Shown in pieces: positions 18,195-26,255 of a stretch of 64,000 bases of DNA (positions are counted from its first letter, which is position 1; each line of letters starts with the position of its first letter). The position numbers and the translations under genes were made by a program. The notes below the pieces were generated by a model. That model was not told the origin of the DNA. It saw only the letters and a list, made by a program, of their open reading frames with translations, and did no database searches. Source of the stretch: Solimonas sp. SE-A11 (GTDB taxonomy: Bacteria; Pseudomonadota; Gammaproteobacteria; Nevskiales; Nevskiaceae); assembly GCF_030345715.1 (NCBI RefSeq), contig NZ_JAUASX010000003.1:215276-279275 (forward strand), in the 5' to 3' direction.

Positions 18195-19313
18195 ATGAAG
18201 CGTTTCCTACTGATTGCGGGTTTTGCGGATTCAATCGTCAAATTCCGCGGGCGACTCATCGAGTCGGCCGCTAAGCGGGGCTATGAGGTTCACGTTGCCG
18301 CTCCGGAGCTCCTTGCCAGCACCGTGGGCTCCGAGCTGCGGGCGATGGGCGTGATCCTGCATGATATCCCGCTAGGGCGCTCTGGCCTGAACCCCTTTGC
18401 GGATCTGCGGACCTTACTGTCGTTGATCGTCCTGATCGGCCGCCTTCGACCCGAGGTGGTCCTGGGCTACACCATCAAGCCGGTGATTTACGGGACGCTG
18501 GCCGCCTGGATCATGCGGGTGCCGCGCCGCTTCGCCATGATCACTGGGCTGGGGCATGCGTTCCAGGAGCAGCAGGGCCGTGGGTTGCTGCGCCGGGTCG
18601 TCGAATACCTCTACGTCGTGGCGCTGCGCGGCGCGCACACCGTGTTCTTCCAGAATCCGGATGACGAGGCCCTGTTCCGCAATCTGAATATCATCAGGGC
18701 CAAGGCCCGAACCGTCGTGGTCAACGGATCCGGCGTCGACGTTGCGGAATATGCTGTGGCCCCGCTGCCGGCGGGGCATGCCTTCCTGCTGATCGCACGC
18801 CTGCTAGGAGACAAGGGCGTGCGCATCTACGCCGATGCAGCTCGCCGTTTGCGGCAGCGTCATCCCGGCGCGAAGTTTCGCCTCGTGGGCTGGATCGACC
18901 AGAACCCGAATGCCATCCGGCAGGACGAACTGGATGGCTGGGTCCGTGACGGTATTATCGAGCACCTCGGGCGCCTCGCGGATGTGCGGCCCGCCATCGC
19001 GGACACGAGTGTGTATGTGCTGCCTTCTTTCTACCGCGAAGGGACCCCCCGCACCGTGCTGGAGGCCATGGCCATGGGTCGCGCCGTGGTTACGACGGAC
19101 GCTCCCGGCTGCCGGGAAACGGTGGTCGATGGTGAGAACGGCTTCCTGGTGCCGGTGAAGTCCGCCGATGCGCTGGAGGCCGCGATGGAGCGTTTCATCG
19201 CGGAGCCAGGCCTTGCGGCCCGCATGGGGCGGCGGTCCCGTGAAATCGCAGAAACCAAGTACGATGTGCATGCCGTGAACGAAGGCATGCTCCGTGAAAT
19301 GGGAATCCAGTGA
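18195..19313 (+). CDS. GT4-family glycosyltransferase, PglA/WbpH-like
   Basis: This 372-residue GT-B enzyme begins MKRFLLIAGFADSIVKFRGR, the usual N terminus of the PglA/WbpH-type group in which the transferase acts on a freshly loaded bacillosamine-like lipid. Other family blocks are GYTIKPVIYG, MITGLGHAF, LLIARLLGDKGVRIYADA and the E-x7-E region FYREGTPRTVLEAMAMG. The gene lies directly upstream of the pglC homologue, so it may add the second sugar, possibly N-acetylgalactosamine, to the undecaprenyl-linked first sugar. The ATG at 18195 is used; the frame extends upstream to 18120 without family-like sequence. Sugar identity is an inference from homology and context. Confidence 0.85.
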   Translation: MKRFLLIAGFADSIVKFRGRLIESAAKRGYEVHVAAPELLASTVGSELRAMGVILHDIPLGRSGLNPFADLRTLLSLIVLIGRLRPEVVLGYTIKPVIYGTLAAWIMRVPRRFAMITGLGHAFQEQQGRGLLRRVVEYLYVVALRGAHTVFFQNPDDEALFRNLNIIRAKARTVVVNGSGVDVAEYAVAPLPAGHAFLLIARLLGDKGVRIYADAARRLRQRHPGAKFRLVGWIDQNPNAIRQDELDGWVRDGIIEHLGRLADVRPAIADTSVYVLPSFYREGTPRTVLEAMAMGRAVVTTDAPGCRETVVDGENGFLVPVKSADALEAAMERFIAEPGLAARMGRRSREIAETKYDVHAVNEGMLREMGIQ

Positions 19314-19323
19314 GCGGAAACAG

Positions 19324-19944
19324 ATGCTGAAGCGAACCCTTGATGTGCTGGCCGCGCTGGTGGCCCTGATCCTGCTGGCGCCGATCCTGCTGGTCGTGGC
19401 CCTGCTGGTACGGATCAACCTGGGATCCCCCATCCTGTTTTCGCAGGTCCGGCCCGGTTTGCAGGGACGGCCGTTTCGCATGGTGAAGTTCCGCAGCATG
19501 CGCGACGCCCGTGATGCTGCCGGCAATCCGCTTCCCGACGACCAGCGACTGACGCGCTTCGGCATGCTGCTGCGCTCGACCAGCATGGACGAGTTGCCCG
19601 AACTGTGGAATGTGCTGCGCGGCGATATGAGCCTGGTGGGGCCGCGCCCCCTGCTGATGGAATACCTGCCGTTCTACACCCCGGAGCAGGCGCGGCGCCA
19701 TCAAATGCGTCCCGGCGTCACGGGTTGGGCGCAGATCAACGGGCGCAATGCAATCAGCTGGGAAGAGAAGTTTGCCCTGGATGTCTGGTACGTCGACAAC
19801 CAGTCGCTGTGGCTGGATATCAAGATTCTTCTGATGACCGTCAAGAAGGTGCTGATCCGCGACGGCATCAGCGCGGCCGATACCACGACCGCACACCGCT
19901 TCGACGACATGATCAGGGCCGCTCGCGCCAAGGCGCCGGAGTGA
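19324..19944 (+). CDS. pglC: Undecaprenyl-phosphate phosphosugar transferase (PglC-like initiating transferase)
   Basis: This 206-residue protein is a minimal bacterial sugar transferase of the monotopic PglC type. It has one N-terminal re-entrant membrane helix (about residues 9-30), then VKFRSMRDARD, STSMDELPELWNVLRGDMS, VGPRPLLMEYLP and RPGVTGWAQINGRN, all standard motifs. The Asp-Glu pair in SMDELPEL is catalytic. The enzyme moves a phospho-sugar from a UDP-sugar to undecaprenyl phosphate and so starts the repeat unit. The next two genes, homologues of PglD and PglE, make UDP-diNAcBac in Campylobacter, which suggests that sugar as donor. The ATG at 19324 follows GAGCGGA. It overlaps the following gene by four bases (GTGA). 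Confidence 0.9.
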   Translation: MLKRTLDVLAALVALILLAPILLVVALLVRINLGSPILFSQVRPGLQGRPFRMVKFRSMRDARDAAGNPLPDDQRLTRFGMLLRSTSMDELPELWNVLRGDMSLVGPRPLLMEYLPFYTPEQARRHQMRPGVTGWAQINGRNAISWEEKFALDVWYVDNQSLWLDIKILLMTVKKVLIRDGISAADTTTAHRFDDMIRAARAKAPE

Positions 19945-20609
19945 CGCAGACGCAGCCCCTATTCGCCGTCTACGGCGCCAGCGGCTGCGGCCGGGGCATC
20001 ATGCCGCTGGCGCGGGCGTCGGTCCTGGCGCGGGACATTCCCCTGGACCGGCTGGTGTTCATCGACGATTCCGGTGCCGCCGGCACGGTCAACGGGCAGG
20101 CCCTGCTAGGGTACGAGCAGTTCCTGCGCATGCCGGCGTCCGACCGCCACGTCGTGATTGCCATCGCCAACTCGAGAGTACGCGAGAAGCTGGCCCTGCG
20201 GACGGCCGCGGATGGTGTGTTGCCCTGGACCGTGACGGCGCAGAATGCCGTGGTCATGGACGACGTCGTCATCGGCGAGGGCGCGGCCATCAGCCCCTTC
20301 GTCACAATCACGTCCAACATCCGCATCGGCCGTCACTTTCACGCCAACCTCTACAGCTATGTTGAGCACGACTGCGAGATCGGCGATTTCGTCACCTTTG
20401 CCCCGGGCGTAAAATGCAACGGCAACATCCGCATCGAGGATCATGCCTACATTGGCGCCGGGGCCATGCTCAGGCAGGGGCAGCCGGGCAAACCCCTGGT
20501 GATCGGCAGGGGAGCGACGGTAGGAATGGGAGCCGTGGTCACCCGGGATGTGCCGGCCGGGATGACGGTCGTGGGCAATCCGGCGCGCCCGCTGAAGAAA
20601 CCAACATGA
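19941..20609 (+). CDS. pglD: PglD/NeuD-family sugar O/N-acetyltransferase
   Basis: This 222-residue protein has the two-part PglD/NeuD structure. An N-terminal small Rossmann-like domain with the glycine motif FAVYGASGCGRG binds the UDP-sugar, and a C-terminal left-handed beta helix of hexapeptide repeats binds acetyl-CoA. The catalytic histidine is likely in SYVEHDCEIGDF, which aligns with the His-Asp-Cys motif seen in PglD. In Campylobacter PglD acetylates the C4 amine of UDP-4-amino-sugar to give UDP-N,N'-diacetylbacillosamine. The GTG start overlaps the pglC stop. It is followed by the aminotransferase that would make its substrate. Confidence 0.88.
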   Translation: MTQTQPLFAVYGASGCGRGIMPLARASVLARDIPLDRLVFIDDSGAAGTVNGQALLGYEQFLRMPASDRHVVIAIANSRVREKLALRTAADGVLPWTVTAQNAVVMDDVVIGEGAAISPFVTITSNIRIGRHFHANLYSYVEHDCEIGDFVTFAPGVKCNGNIRIEDHAYIGAGAMLRQGQPGKPLVIGRGATVGMGAVVTRDVPAGMTVVGNPARPLKKPT

Positions 20610-20659
20610 ACGGCCGTGCCGGAGCCATTCCGGCATCGCCCCAGCCGCGAGTCTGAACA

Positions 20660-21835
20660 GTGCTCAACACGCCGTTTTCTCCTTGGCCGTCCTTTTCCAC
20701 TGAAGAGGCCGATGCCGTACGCGCCGTCCTGGCGTCTAACCGCGTCAACTACTGGACGGGCACCGAGGGCCGGGAGTTCGAGAAGGAATTTGCCGCCTGG
20801 GCCGGCACGAGCCATGCCGTGGCGTTGACCAACGGCACGGTCGCCCTGGACTTGGCGCTGAAGGTCCTGGGGGTGGGCAGAGGCGATGAGGTGATCGTTA
20901 CCTCGCGTACTTTTCTGGCGTCTGCATCGAGCATCGTGACCGCAGGGGCCACCCCGGTCTTCGCCGATGTGGACCGCGACTCCCAGAACGTATCCGCCGA
21001 GACTATCCGGGCGGTGCTCTCGCCACGGACGCGGGCGATCATCTGCGTGCACCTGGCGGGATGGCCCTGTGACATGGATCCGATCATGGAACTGGCGCGC
21101 GAGCGCGACCTGTTCGTGATCGAGGACTGCGCACAGGCCCATGGTGCTCATTACAAGGGACGCCCCGTCGGCGGTATCGGCCATGTCGGGGCCTGGTCGT
21201 TCTGCCAGGACAAGATCATGACCACCGGAGGCGAGGGGGGCATGGTCACGACCAATGATCCCGCACTCTGGTCCGCGATGTGGTCCTACAAGGACCATGG
21301 CAAGAGCTGGGATGCCGTCTACAACCGCCAGCATCCCCCCGGATTCCGTTGGGTCCACGATTCCTTCGGCACCAACTGGCGCATGATCGAGATGCAGGCC
21401 GTGATCGGGCGCCTGCAGCTCAAGCGCATGCCGGACTGGACGGCGCGTCGCCTGGAGAATGCCGGGCGGATCTGGAGCACCGCGGCTGAGTTTCCCGCGC
21501 TCAGGGTGCCGGCGATCCCCCAGGGCATCGGACATGCCGCTTACAAGTGCTATGTCTTCGTGGAGCCGGGGCTTCTCGCCGAGGGGTGGAGCCGAGATCG
21601 CATCATGTCGGAGATCAACGCGCTCGGAGTGCCCTGTTATTCCGGGTCCTGCTCGGAGGTCTACCTCGAGCGGGCCTTCGAGCAGACCTCTTGGCGTCCG
21701 GCCGAGCGGCTGCCGGTGGCCAGGGAACTGGGCGAGACGAGCCTGATGTTCCTGGTACACCCGACGCTCCAACCCGCCGAGATCGACAAGACCTGTGAGG
21801 CCATCCGCCAGGTCATGCAGGCCTCTTCGGCCTGA
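20660..21835 (+). CDS. pglE: DegT/DnrJ/EryC1/StrS aminotransferase, PglE-like
   Basis: This 391-residue PLP enzyme belongs to the sugar aminotransferase family. The Schiff-base lysine is in SFCQDKIMTTGGEGG. TNGTVALDLALK, IVTSRTFLASASS and DCAQAHGAHYKG are the other hallmark blocks for phosphate and PLP binding. It would transfer an amino group from glutamate to C4 of UDP-4-keto-6-deoxy-GlcNAc made by the dehydratase at 1078-3141, giving the substrate for the PglD homologue just upstream. The start is a GTG at 20660, and no clear ribosome site is seen. The assignment to the bacillosamine pathway rests on the presence of all four partner genes in this locus; other 4-amino-6-deoxy sugars remain possible. 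Confidence 0.87.
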   Translation: MLNTPFSPWPSFSTEEADAVRAVLASNRVNYWTGTEGREFEKEFAAWAGTSHAVALTNGTVALDLALKVLGVGRGDEVIVTSRTFLASASSIVTAGATPVFADVDRDSQNVSAETIRAVLSPRTRAIICVHLAGWPCDMDPIMELARERDLFVIEDCAQAHGAHYKGRPVGGIGHVGAWSFCQDKIMTTGGEGGMVTTNDPALWSAMWSYKDHGKSWDAVYNRQHPPGFRWVHDSFGTNWRMIEMQAVIGRLQLKRMPDWTARRLENAGRIWSTAAEFPALRVPAIPQGIGHAAYKCYVFVEPGLLAEGWSRDRIMSEINALGVPCYSGSCSEVYLERAFEQTSWRPAERLPVARELGETSLMFLVHPTLQPAEIDKTCEAIRQVMQASSA

Positions 21836-22011
21836 GGCGAGACGCGCGTCTTATTGAAGACCAGTGAATCCGGGTAAGATGAACTGGCTCAAGGCCGGCG
21901 CAGCGCGCGTGGCCTGTGCAGGCAGGGCGAGCGGCTCTGTGCGGAGCCCTTCAGCCGCGAGTCAGCGGGGCCAGGGACGGCCAGGAACAAGACACCAAGT
22001 CGGGAGATGCC

Positions 22012-23199
22012 ATGCAGCTGTTTTCATTTAGTCCGGTTCTCGGACGGCGCGCAGCGCCGATCGTTGCCGCCGTCATGCTCGCCGGGTGCTCGATCACCCC
22101 GGGTATGCGTAACGATATCGACGACGGCCGAGTCTCTGTACCTGGCCTCGAGATCGTCAAGGTAACCCCGGAGGTCGTTGTCGCGGAGGCGCTGGCCTCG
22201 CGCACCGCGAGACCGGCCGCAGCCAGCCTGGCGGGCATGCAAGGCGCAGCCGATGCCTACGTTTACCGCATCGGGGTTGGCGACGTGCTTCGCGTTGTCG
22301 TCTGGGAGCGTCCCGAACTGAACAACCCCAGCGGCCAAGCCCAGGGCGATGCTTCTGCCAGCGGCCGAGTCGTCGACTCCGACGGGACCATCTTTTTCCC
22401 ATACGTCGGCAAGACCCAGGCCGCAGGCCTGACCGCCGCGGAACTGCGCGCGAACCTCACCCGCTCGCTGACCCGCCTCATCCGTGAGCCGCAGGTAGAC
22501 GTGCGCGTGATCGAGTTCCGCTCGCAGCGCATCTACATCACGGGTGAAGTGGCCAAGCCGGGCATGGTCTTCCTAAACGAGACTGCCTCGGGCGTGCTGG
22601 ACGTGATTGCCGCTTCGGGGGGATTTACCGAACTGTCCAACCGTCGCCACGTGCTGTTGACGCGTGACGGAGTGGTCACCGAGCTGAACCTGGAAAAGAT
22701 TGGTCGTGGCGATGTCCAGGCCAATGTTCGCCTGCAGGCGAACGACCAGGTGCATGTCGACGATGTTTCCGACGACAAGATTTTCCTGCTGGGTGATTTC
22801 GTGACCCAGAAGACCATCGTGCGCCAGCGTACGGACATTTCCCTGGCAGAGGCCCTGACCGCCGGAGGTGGCCTGGACAAGCTGGGTGCCAATGCCGGCG
22901 CGATCTTCGTCTTCCGCCGCAGGGATGCCGGTGCTCCGGCGGAGCCCGTCCCGGCGATCGCCAGCGGCCAGCCGGCGGCCTCGCGCAGCGCCGACGCGAG
23001 CGGTTCGCTGTTGCCGAAGGTCTATGCGCTGGATCTTTCCCGCGCGGAGGGCCTGCTGCTGGCGGAGCGCTTCCCCCTGCAGCCGCGTGACGTCGTCTAT
23101 GTCGCCTCGACGGACTTCTCGAAGTACAACCGCATCATCAATCAGCTGCTGCCGACGATCTCGGCAACCTTCCAGCTGGATCGCCTGATCAACGATTGA
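22012..23199 (+). CDS. wza: Polysaccharide export outer-membrane lipoprotein (Wza)
   Basis: This 395-residue lipoprotein has a signal peptide ending in the lipobox MLAGC. The polysaccharide export domain begins at about residue 80 with YRIGVGDVLRVVVWERPEL, followed by VDSDGTIFFPYVG. Two SLBB-type domains follow, with IYITGEVAKPGMVFL and IFLLGDFVTQKTIV. Wza forms the octameric outer-membrane channel and docks with Wzc. The ATG at 22012 follows CGGGAG and starts the signal peptide; the open frame upstream to 21916 has no signal-like sequence. The gene is separated from the aminotransferase by 176 bases and probably has its own promoter. It ends at the hairpin at 23280-23306. Confidence 0.93.
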   Translation: MQLFSFSPVLGRRAAPIVAAVMLAGCSITPGMRNDIDDGRVSVPGLEIVKVTPEVVVAEALASRTARPAAASLAGMQGAADAYVYRIGVGDVLRVVVWERPELNNPSGQAQGDASASGRVVDSDGTIFFPYVGKTQAAGLTAAELRANLTRSLTRLIREPQVDVRVIEFRSQRIYITGEVAKPGMVFLNETASGVLDVIAASGGFTELSNRRHVLLTRDGVVTELNLEKIGRGDVQANVRLQANDQVHVDDVSDDKIFLLGDFVTQKTIVRQRTDISLAEALTAGGGLDKLGANAGAIFVFRRRDAGAPAEPVPAIASGQPAASRSADASGSLLPKVYALDLSRAEGLLLAERFPLQPRDVVYVASTDFSKYNRIINQLLPTISATFQLDRLIND

Positions 23200-23279
23200 T
23201 GAACGGGCTGTCGTGGCTGGCGGCAACGGTGGAACTCCGTGCCGCGGGTCACGGCGGATCGCAGCGCAATCCATGAAAT

Positions 23280-23306
23280 CGCCGGCTTTGCCGGCGGTTT
23301 TATTTT
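23280..23306 (+). terminator. Rho-independent terminator after wza
   Basis: A seven-base stem, CGCCGGC at 23280-23286 and GCCGGCG at 23290-23296, has a TTT loop and is followed by a T-rich tract at 23298-23306. It sits between the convergent wza and LMW phosphatase genes and overlaps the stop codon of the latter. Confidence 0.8.
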
Positions 23307-23743
23307 GGCTGGAGATACGTCATCCATCGCTCCACGCCGGTGTCGATGTCGGCATAGGCTTTCTCGAAGGCGGCCAGCGGCAGGCGGTAGGGATCCTCCA
23401 CGTCGAGGTTGCCGTTCCACTTCAATATCTTGTGGACGCGGCCCCGCAGCTGCGGATACTGGCGATTGATCCAGTCGCTGTGAGTCTGGTCCATGGTCAG
23501 GATCAGGTCCATCGACGACAGCAGCCCCAGGGTCGCCTGCTGGGCACGATGCGAGGTGATGTCGTGATTCTTCGCCCGCATGACATCAATAGCATGGCCA
23601 TCGGCCGGGGCTCCGACGAGCGCGCCGATGCCGGCCGAGACCACCATGTTGTCCCCGCCTTGAAGGCGGGCCTTGAGCAGGCCCTCGCCAATGGGGCTGC
23701 GGCAGATGTTGCCTGTGCAGATGACGGCGATCTTCTTGAACAT
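23300..23743 (-). CDS. wzb: Low-molecular-weight protein tyrosine phosphatase (Wzb-like)
   Basis: This 147-residue cytoplasmic enzyme has the LMW-PTP signature CTGNICRS (nucleophile Cys9, Arg15) at the N terminus and the general-acid aspartate in DVEDPY near the C terminus. Wzb removes phosphate from the tyrosine tail of Wzc, and cycling of Wzc phosphorylation is needed for capsule or EPS assembly. Here the gene is tail-to-tail with wza and on the opposite strand from wzc, so it is regulated separately. Its start lies seven bases from the stop of suhB, which is upstream on the same strand, and read-through from suhB is likely. Confidence 0.92.
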   Translation of the reverse strand: MFKKIAVICTGNICRSPIGEGLLKARLQGGDNMVVSAGIGALVGAPADGHAIDVMRAKNHDITSHRAQQATLGLLSSMDLILTMDQTHSDWINRQYPQLRGRVHKILKWNGNLDVEDPYRLPLAAFEKAYADIDTGVERWMTYLQPK

Positions 23744-23750
23744 GCTGCGT

Positions 23751-24524
23751 TCAGGACTTCAGGATTTCGTGGATCGGATCGGCCATTTTCGCCGAGGCGG
23801 CAAAGACATGGCCGGTGTTCAGCGGGTCGTCATTCTCGTCCAGCAGTTCCCGCACCGTGCCGCCGGCTTCCTGGACCAGCACGATGCCGGCTGCCATGTC
23901 CCAGGGCTTCAGGTTGAACTCCCAGAACGCCTCGAAGCGTCCGGCGGCAACGTAGGCCAGGTCCAGGGCTGCGGACCCGGCGCGGCGGACACCGGCGGTC
24001 TGGGCGGCGATCCGCTGCAGCGTCGGCAGGTAGCGCTCCATGTACTCCTCGCGCAGCGGCACGCCGGTGCCGATCAGGGCCTGGTCCAGGTCCTTGCAGT
24101 TGCTGACGCGGATGCGGCGGTTGTTGAGCAGGGCGCCCGAGCCGCGGGAGGCCACATACAGGTCCTGGGTGCAGGGGGCGTAGATCACGCCGTGCTCGAG
24201 GCGCCCCTTGACCTGGATGCCGATAGACACCGCGAAATGCGGGATCCGGTGCAGGAAGTTGGTGGTACCGTCCAGCGGGTCGATGATCCAGGTGACATCG
24301 CTGTCGCCGTGGGCACCGCTTTCCTCCGCCAGGATCGCGTGCTGGGGGTAGGCCTTGCGGATGATCGCGATGATCTCCTGCTCGGCGCCCCGGTCCACCT
24401 GGGTCACGAAGTCGTTGCGGCTCTTGCGCTCGATCACCAGCTGATCGGAGCGCTCGAAGTTGCGCATGATGAAGTTGCCGCCCGCCCGGGCGGCGGAAAC
24501 GGCGATATTGACCAGCGGATGCAT
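23751..24524 (-). CDS. suhB: Inositol-1-monophosphatase SuhB
   Basis: This 257-residue protein is an inositol monophosphatase family enzyme with the metal-binding motifs EESGAHG (Glu), WIIDPLDGTTNF (Asp-x-Leu-Asp-Gly) and LKPWDMAAGIVLVQEAGG (Asp). SuhB also binds the NusA/NusG rRNA antitermination complex in gammaproteobacteria. It is divergent from trmJ, the usual arrangement in Pseudomonas and enterics, so the 54 bases between them hold both promoters or upstream regions. Its length is normal. Confidence 0.95.
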   Translation of the reverse strand: MHPLVNIAVSAARAGGNFIMRNFERSDQLVIERKSRNDFVTQVDRGAEQEIIAIIRKAYPQHAILAEESGAHGDSDVTWIIDPLDGTTNFLHRIPHFAVSIGIQVKGRLEHGVIYAPCTQDLYVASRGSGALLNNRRIRVSNCKDLDQALIGTGVPLREEYMERYLPTLQRIAAQTAGVRRAGSAALDLAYVAAGRFEAFWEFNLKPWDMAAGIVLVQEAGGTVRELLDENDDPLNTGHVFAASAKMADPIHEILKS

Positions 24525-24578
24525 GGCAGGACCGAAGGAATGGAAAGGAGCGAAGGAGAGGACGATAGAATATCACGC

Positions 24579-25397
24579 ATGTCTTCCGAAACCGCCCCCG
24601 CCCGCGCCCCGGAGCCCCCTGCGGGCCCCCTGGCGAACCTCCGCGTCGTCCTTGTCTCCACCCAGCACCCGGGCAACATCGGCTCGGTGGCCCGGGCCAT
24701 GCTGACCATGGGCCTGACCGAACTGGTGCTGGTCAACCCCGAGCGCTACCCCCACCCCCAGGCCCGGGCCAATGCCGCCGGGGCCCTGGAGGTGCTGGAC
24801 CGGGCCCGGGTGGTCTCCAGCCTCGACGAGGCCCTGGTCGGCTGCGGCTGGGTGGTGGGTCTGTCGGCCCGGGTCCGGCACCTGGGTGACGAGCCGCTGA
24901 CCCCCTGGGCCACGGCCGAGCGCGCCATGGCTCTGTCGGTCAGCGCCCCGGTGGCCCTGATGTTCGGTTGCGAACGCACCGGCCTGACCAACGAGGAACT
25001 GGATCGTTGCCATGCCCGGGCGCTGATTCCCGCCAACCCCGGCTATACCTCGCTGAACCTGTCCCAGGCCGTCCAGATCATGGCCTACGAGCTGCGCAAG
25101 GTGGCCTTCCCCGAGGTGCCCAAGGTCTCCTCCAAGGACGGCCACCCCTGGTACGAGGCCCCCTCGGCCGACGACCTGGAGCGCTACTACGAGCACCTGC
25201 AGCGCATCCTGCTGTCCACCGGTTTCCTGGACCCGGCCAACCCCCGCCACCTGATGCGGCGCCTGCGGCAGTTCTATGGACGCGCCATGCCGGACCGCAA
25301 CGAGCTCAACATCCTGCGCGGCATCCTGACCTCCTTCGAGCGCCCCAAGGGCCGGCGTATCCCGCTGGAGCCCAGCGACGAGGCCGGCGGGGAATAG
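24579..25397 (+). CDS. trmJ: tRNA (cytidine/uridine-32-2'-O)-methyltransferase TrmJ
   Basis: This 272-residue protein is a SPOUT-class SAM methyltransferase. It has the N-terminal LVSTQHPGNIGSVARAM, with the catalytic arginine after NIG, and the trefoil-knot SAM-binding blocks VALMFGCERTGLTNEEL and NPGYTSLNLSQAVQIM. TrmJ modifies position 32 of several tRNAs. A short Pro/Ala-rich leader (residues 2-20) precedes the core. A start at the ATG 24579 is used; the long open frame upstream is antisense to suhB. It is the first gene of the trmJ-cysE-isc-like block. Confidence 0.95.
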   Translation: MSSETAPARAPEPPAGPLANLRVVLVSTQHPGNIGSVARAMLTMGLTELVLVNPERYPHPQARANAAGALEVLDRARVVSSLDEALVGCGWVVGLSARVRHLGDEPLTPWATAERAMALSVSAPVALMFGCERTGLTNEELDRCHARALIPANPGYTSLNLSQAVQIMAYELRKVAFPEVPKVSSKDGHPWYEAPSADDLERYYEHLQRILLSTGFLDPANPRHLMRRLRQFYGRAMPDRNELNILRGILTSFERPKGRRIPLEPSDEAGGE

Positions 25398-25442
25398 CGG
25401 AACGGTCTAGAATCCGCGCCTCATTGCGACCCCGAGACCGTC

Positions 25443-26225
25443 ATGTTCGCCCGCATCCGTGAAGACATTGCCAGCGTGTTCCAGCGCGACCCTGCCGCGC
25501 GCACCACCTGGGAAGTGCTCACCTGCTATCCGGGGCTGCACGCCGTCTGGATGCACCGCATCGCCCATGCCCTGTGGAACGGCGGCTGGCGCTGGCTGGC
25601 ACGCTGGACCGCCCACTGGTCGCGCTGGCTGACCGGCATCGAGATCCATCCGGGTGCGAAGATCGGCCGCCGCCTGTTCATCGACCACGGCATGGGCGTG
25701 GTGATCGGCGAGACCGCCGAGATCGGCGACGACGTCACCCTCTACCAGGGCGTCACCCTGGGCGGCACCAGCTGGAACCAGGGCAAGCGCCACCCCACAC
25801 TGGGCAACAAGGTGGTGGTCGGTGGTGGCGCCAAGGTGCTGGGGCCGTTCACGGTGGGCGAGGGTGCGCGCATCGGTTCCAACGCTGTGGTGGTCAAGGA
25901 AGTACCGCCTGGCGCCACGGCGGTGGGTATCCCCGCGCGCATCGTGCAGGAGCAGATCGAGCCCTCCGAGCAGGTCAAGGCCATCGCCCAGACCCTGGGC
26001 TTCGATGCCTATGGCCTGTCCAAGGACATGCCGGATCCCGTGGCTGGTGCCATCTCGCGCATGCTCAGCCACATCCAGGAGCTGGACGAACGCGTCGTGC
26101 AGCTGTGCAGGGTGCTGCACCAGATGGACGCCCGCATGCCGGAGACCGAGCTGTCGAAGCTCGACCTGCCGGAATTCTGTGCGGAAGGCCCCGTCGTGAA
26201 AAGCGGCGGCTCTCAGGCCGACTGA
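25443..26225 (+). CDS. cysE: Serine O-acetyltransferase
   Basis: This 260-residue enzyme has the N-terminal helical domain of the epsF/CysE type and a hexapeptide-repeat beta helix from about residue 63, with [18 protein letters not shown] (catalytic Asp-His), [13 protein letters not shown] and [10 protein letters not shown]. It makes O-acetylserine for cysteine synthesis. The sequence ends after a short Ser/Pro-rich tail, without obvious cysteine synthase-binding Ile terminus, so complex formation may differ. It lies directly upstream of the two cysteine desulfurases, linking cysteine supply to sulfur mobilisation. Confidence 0.94.
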   Translation: MFARIREDIASVFQRDPAARTTWEVLTCYPGLHAVWMHRIAHALWNGGWRWLARWTAHWSRWLTGIEIHPGAKIGRRLFIDHGMGVVIGETAEIGDDVTLYQGVTLGGTSWNQGKRHPTLGNKVVVGGGAKVLGPFTVGEGARIGSNAVVVKEVPPGATAVGIPARIVQEQIEPSEQVKAIAQTLGFDAYGLSKDMPDPVAGAISRMLSHIQELDERVVQLCRVLHQMDARMPETELSKLDLPEFCAEGPVVKSGGSQAD

Positions 26226-26255
26226 GAAACGGCCGCCCTCGCGGGTAGCGATCCC

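Noticed and set aside
19605-19940. Upstream extension of the PglD frame into pglC
   Set aside because: The extension is a frame shadow of pglC; the GTG at 19941 starts the family-like N terminus.
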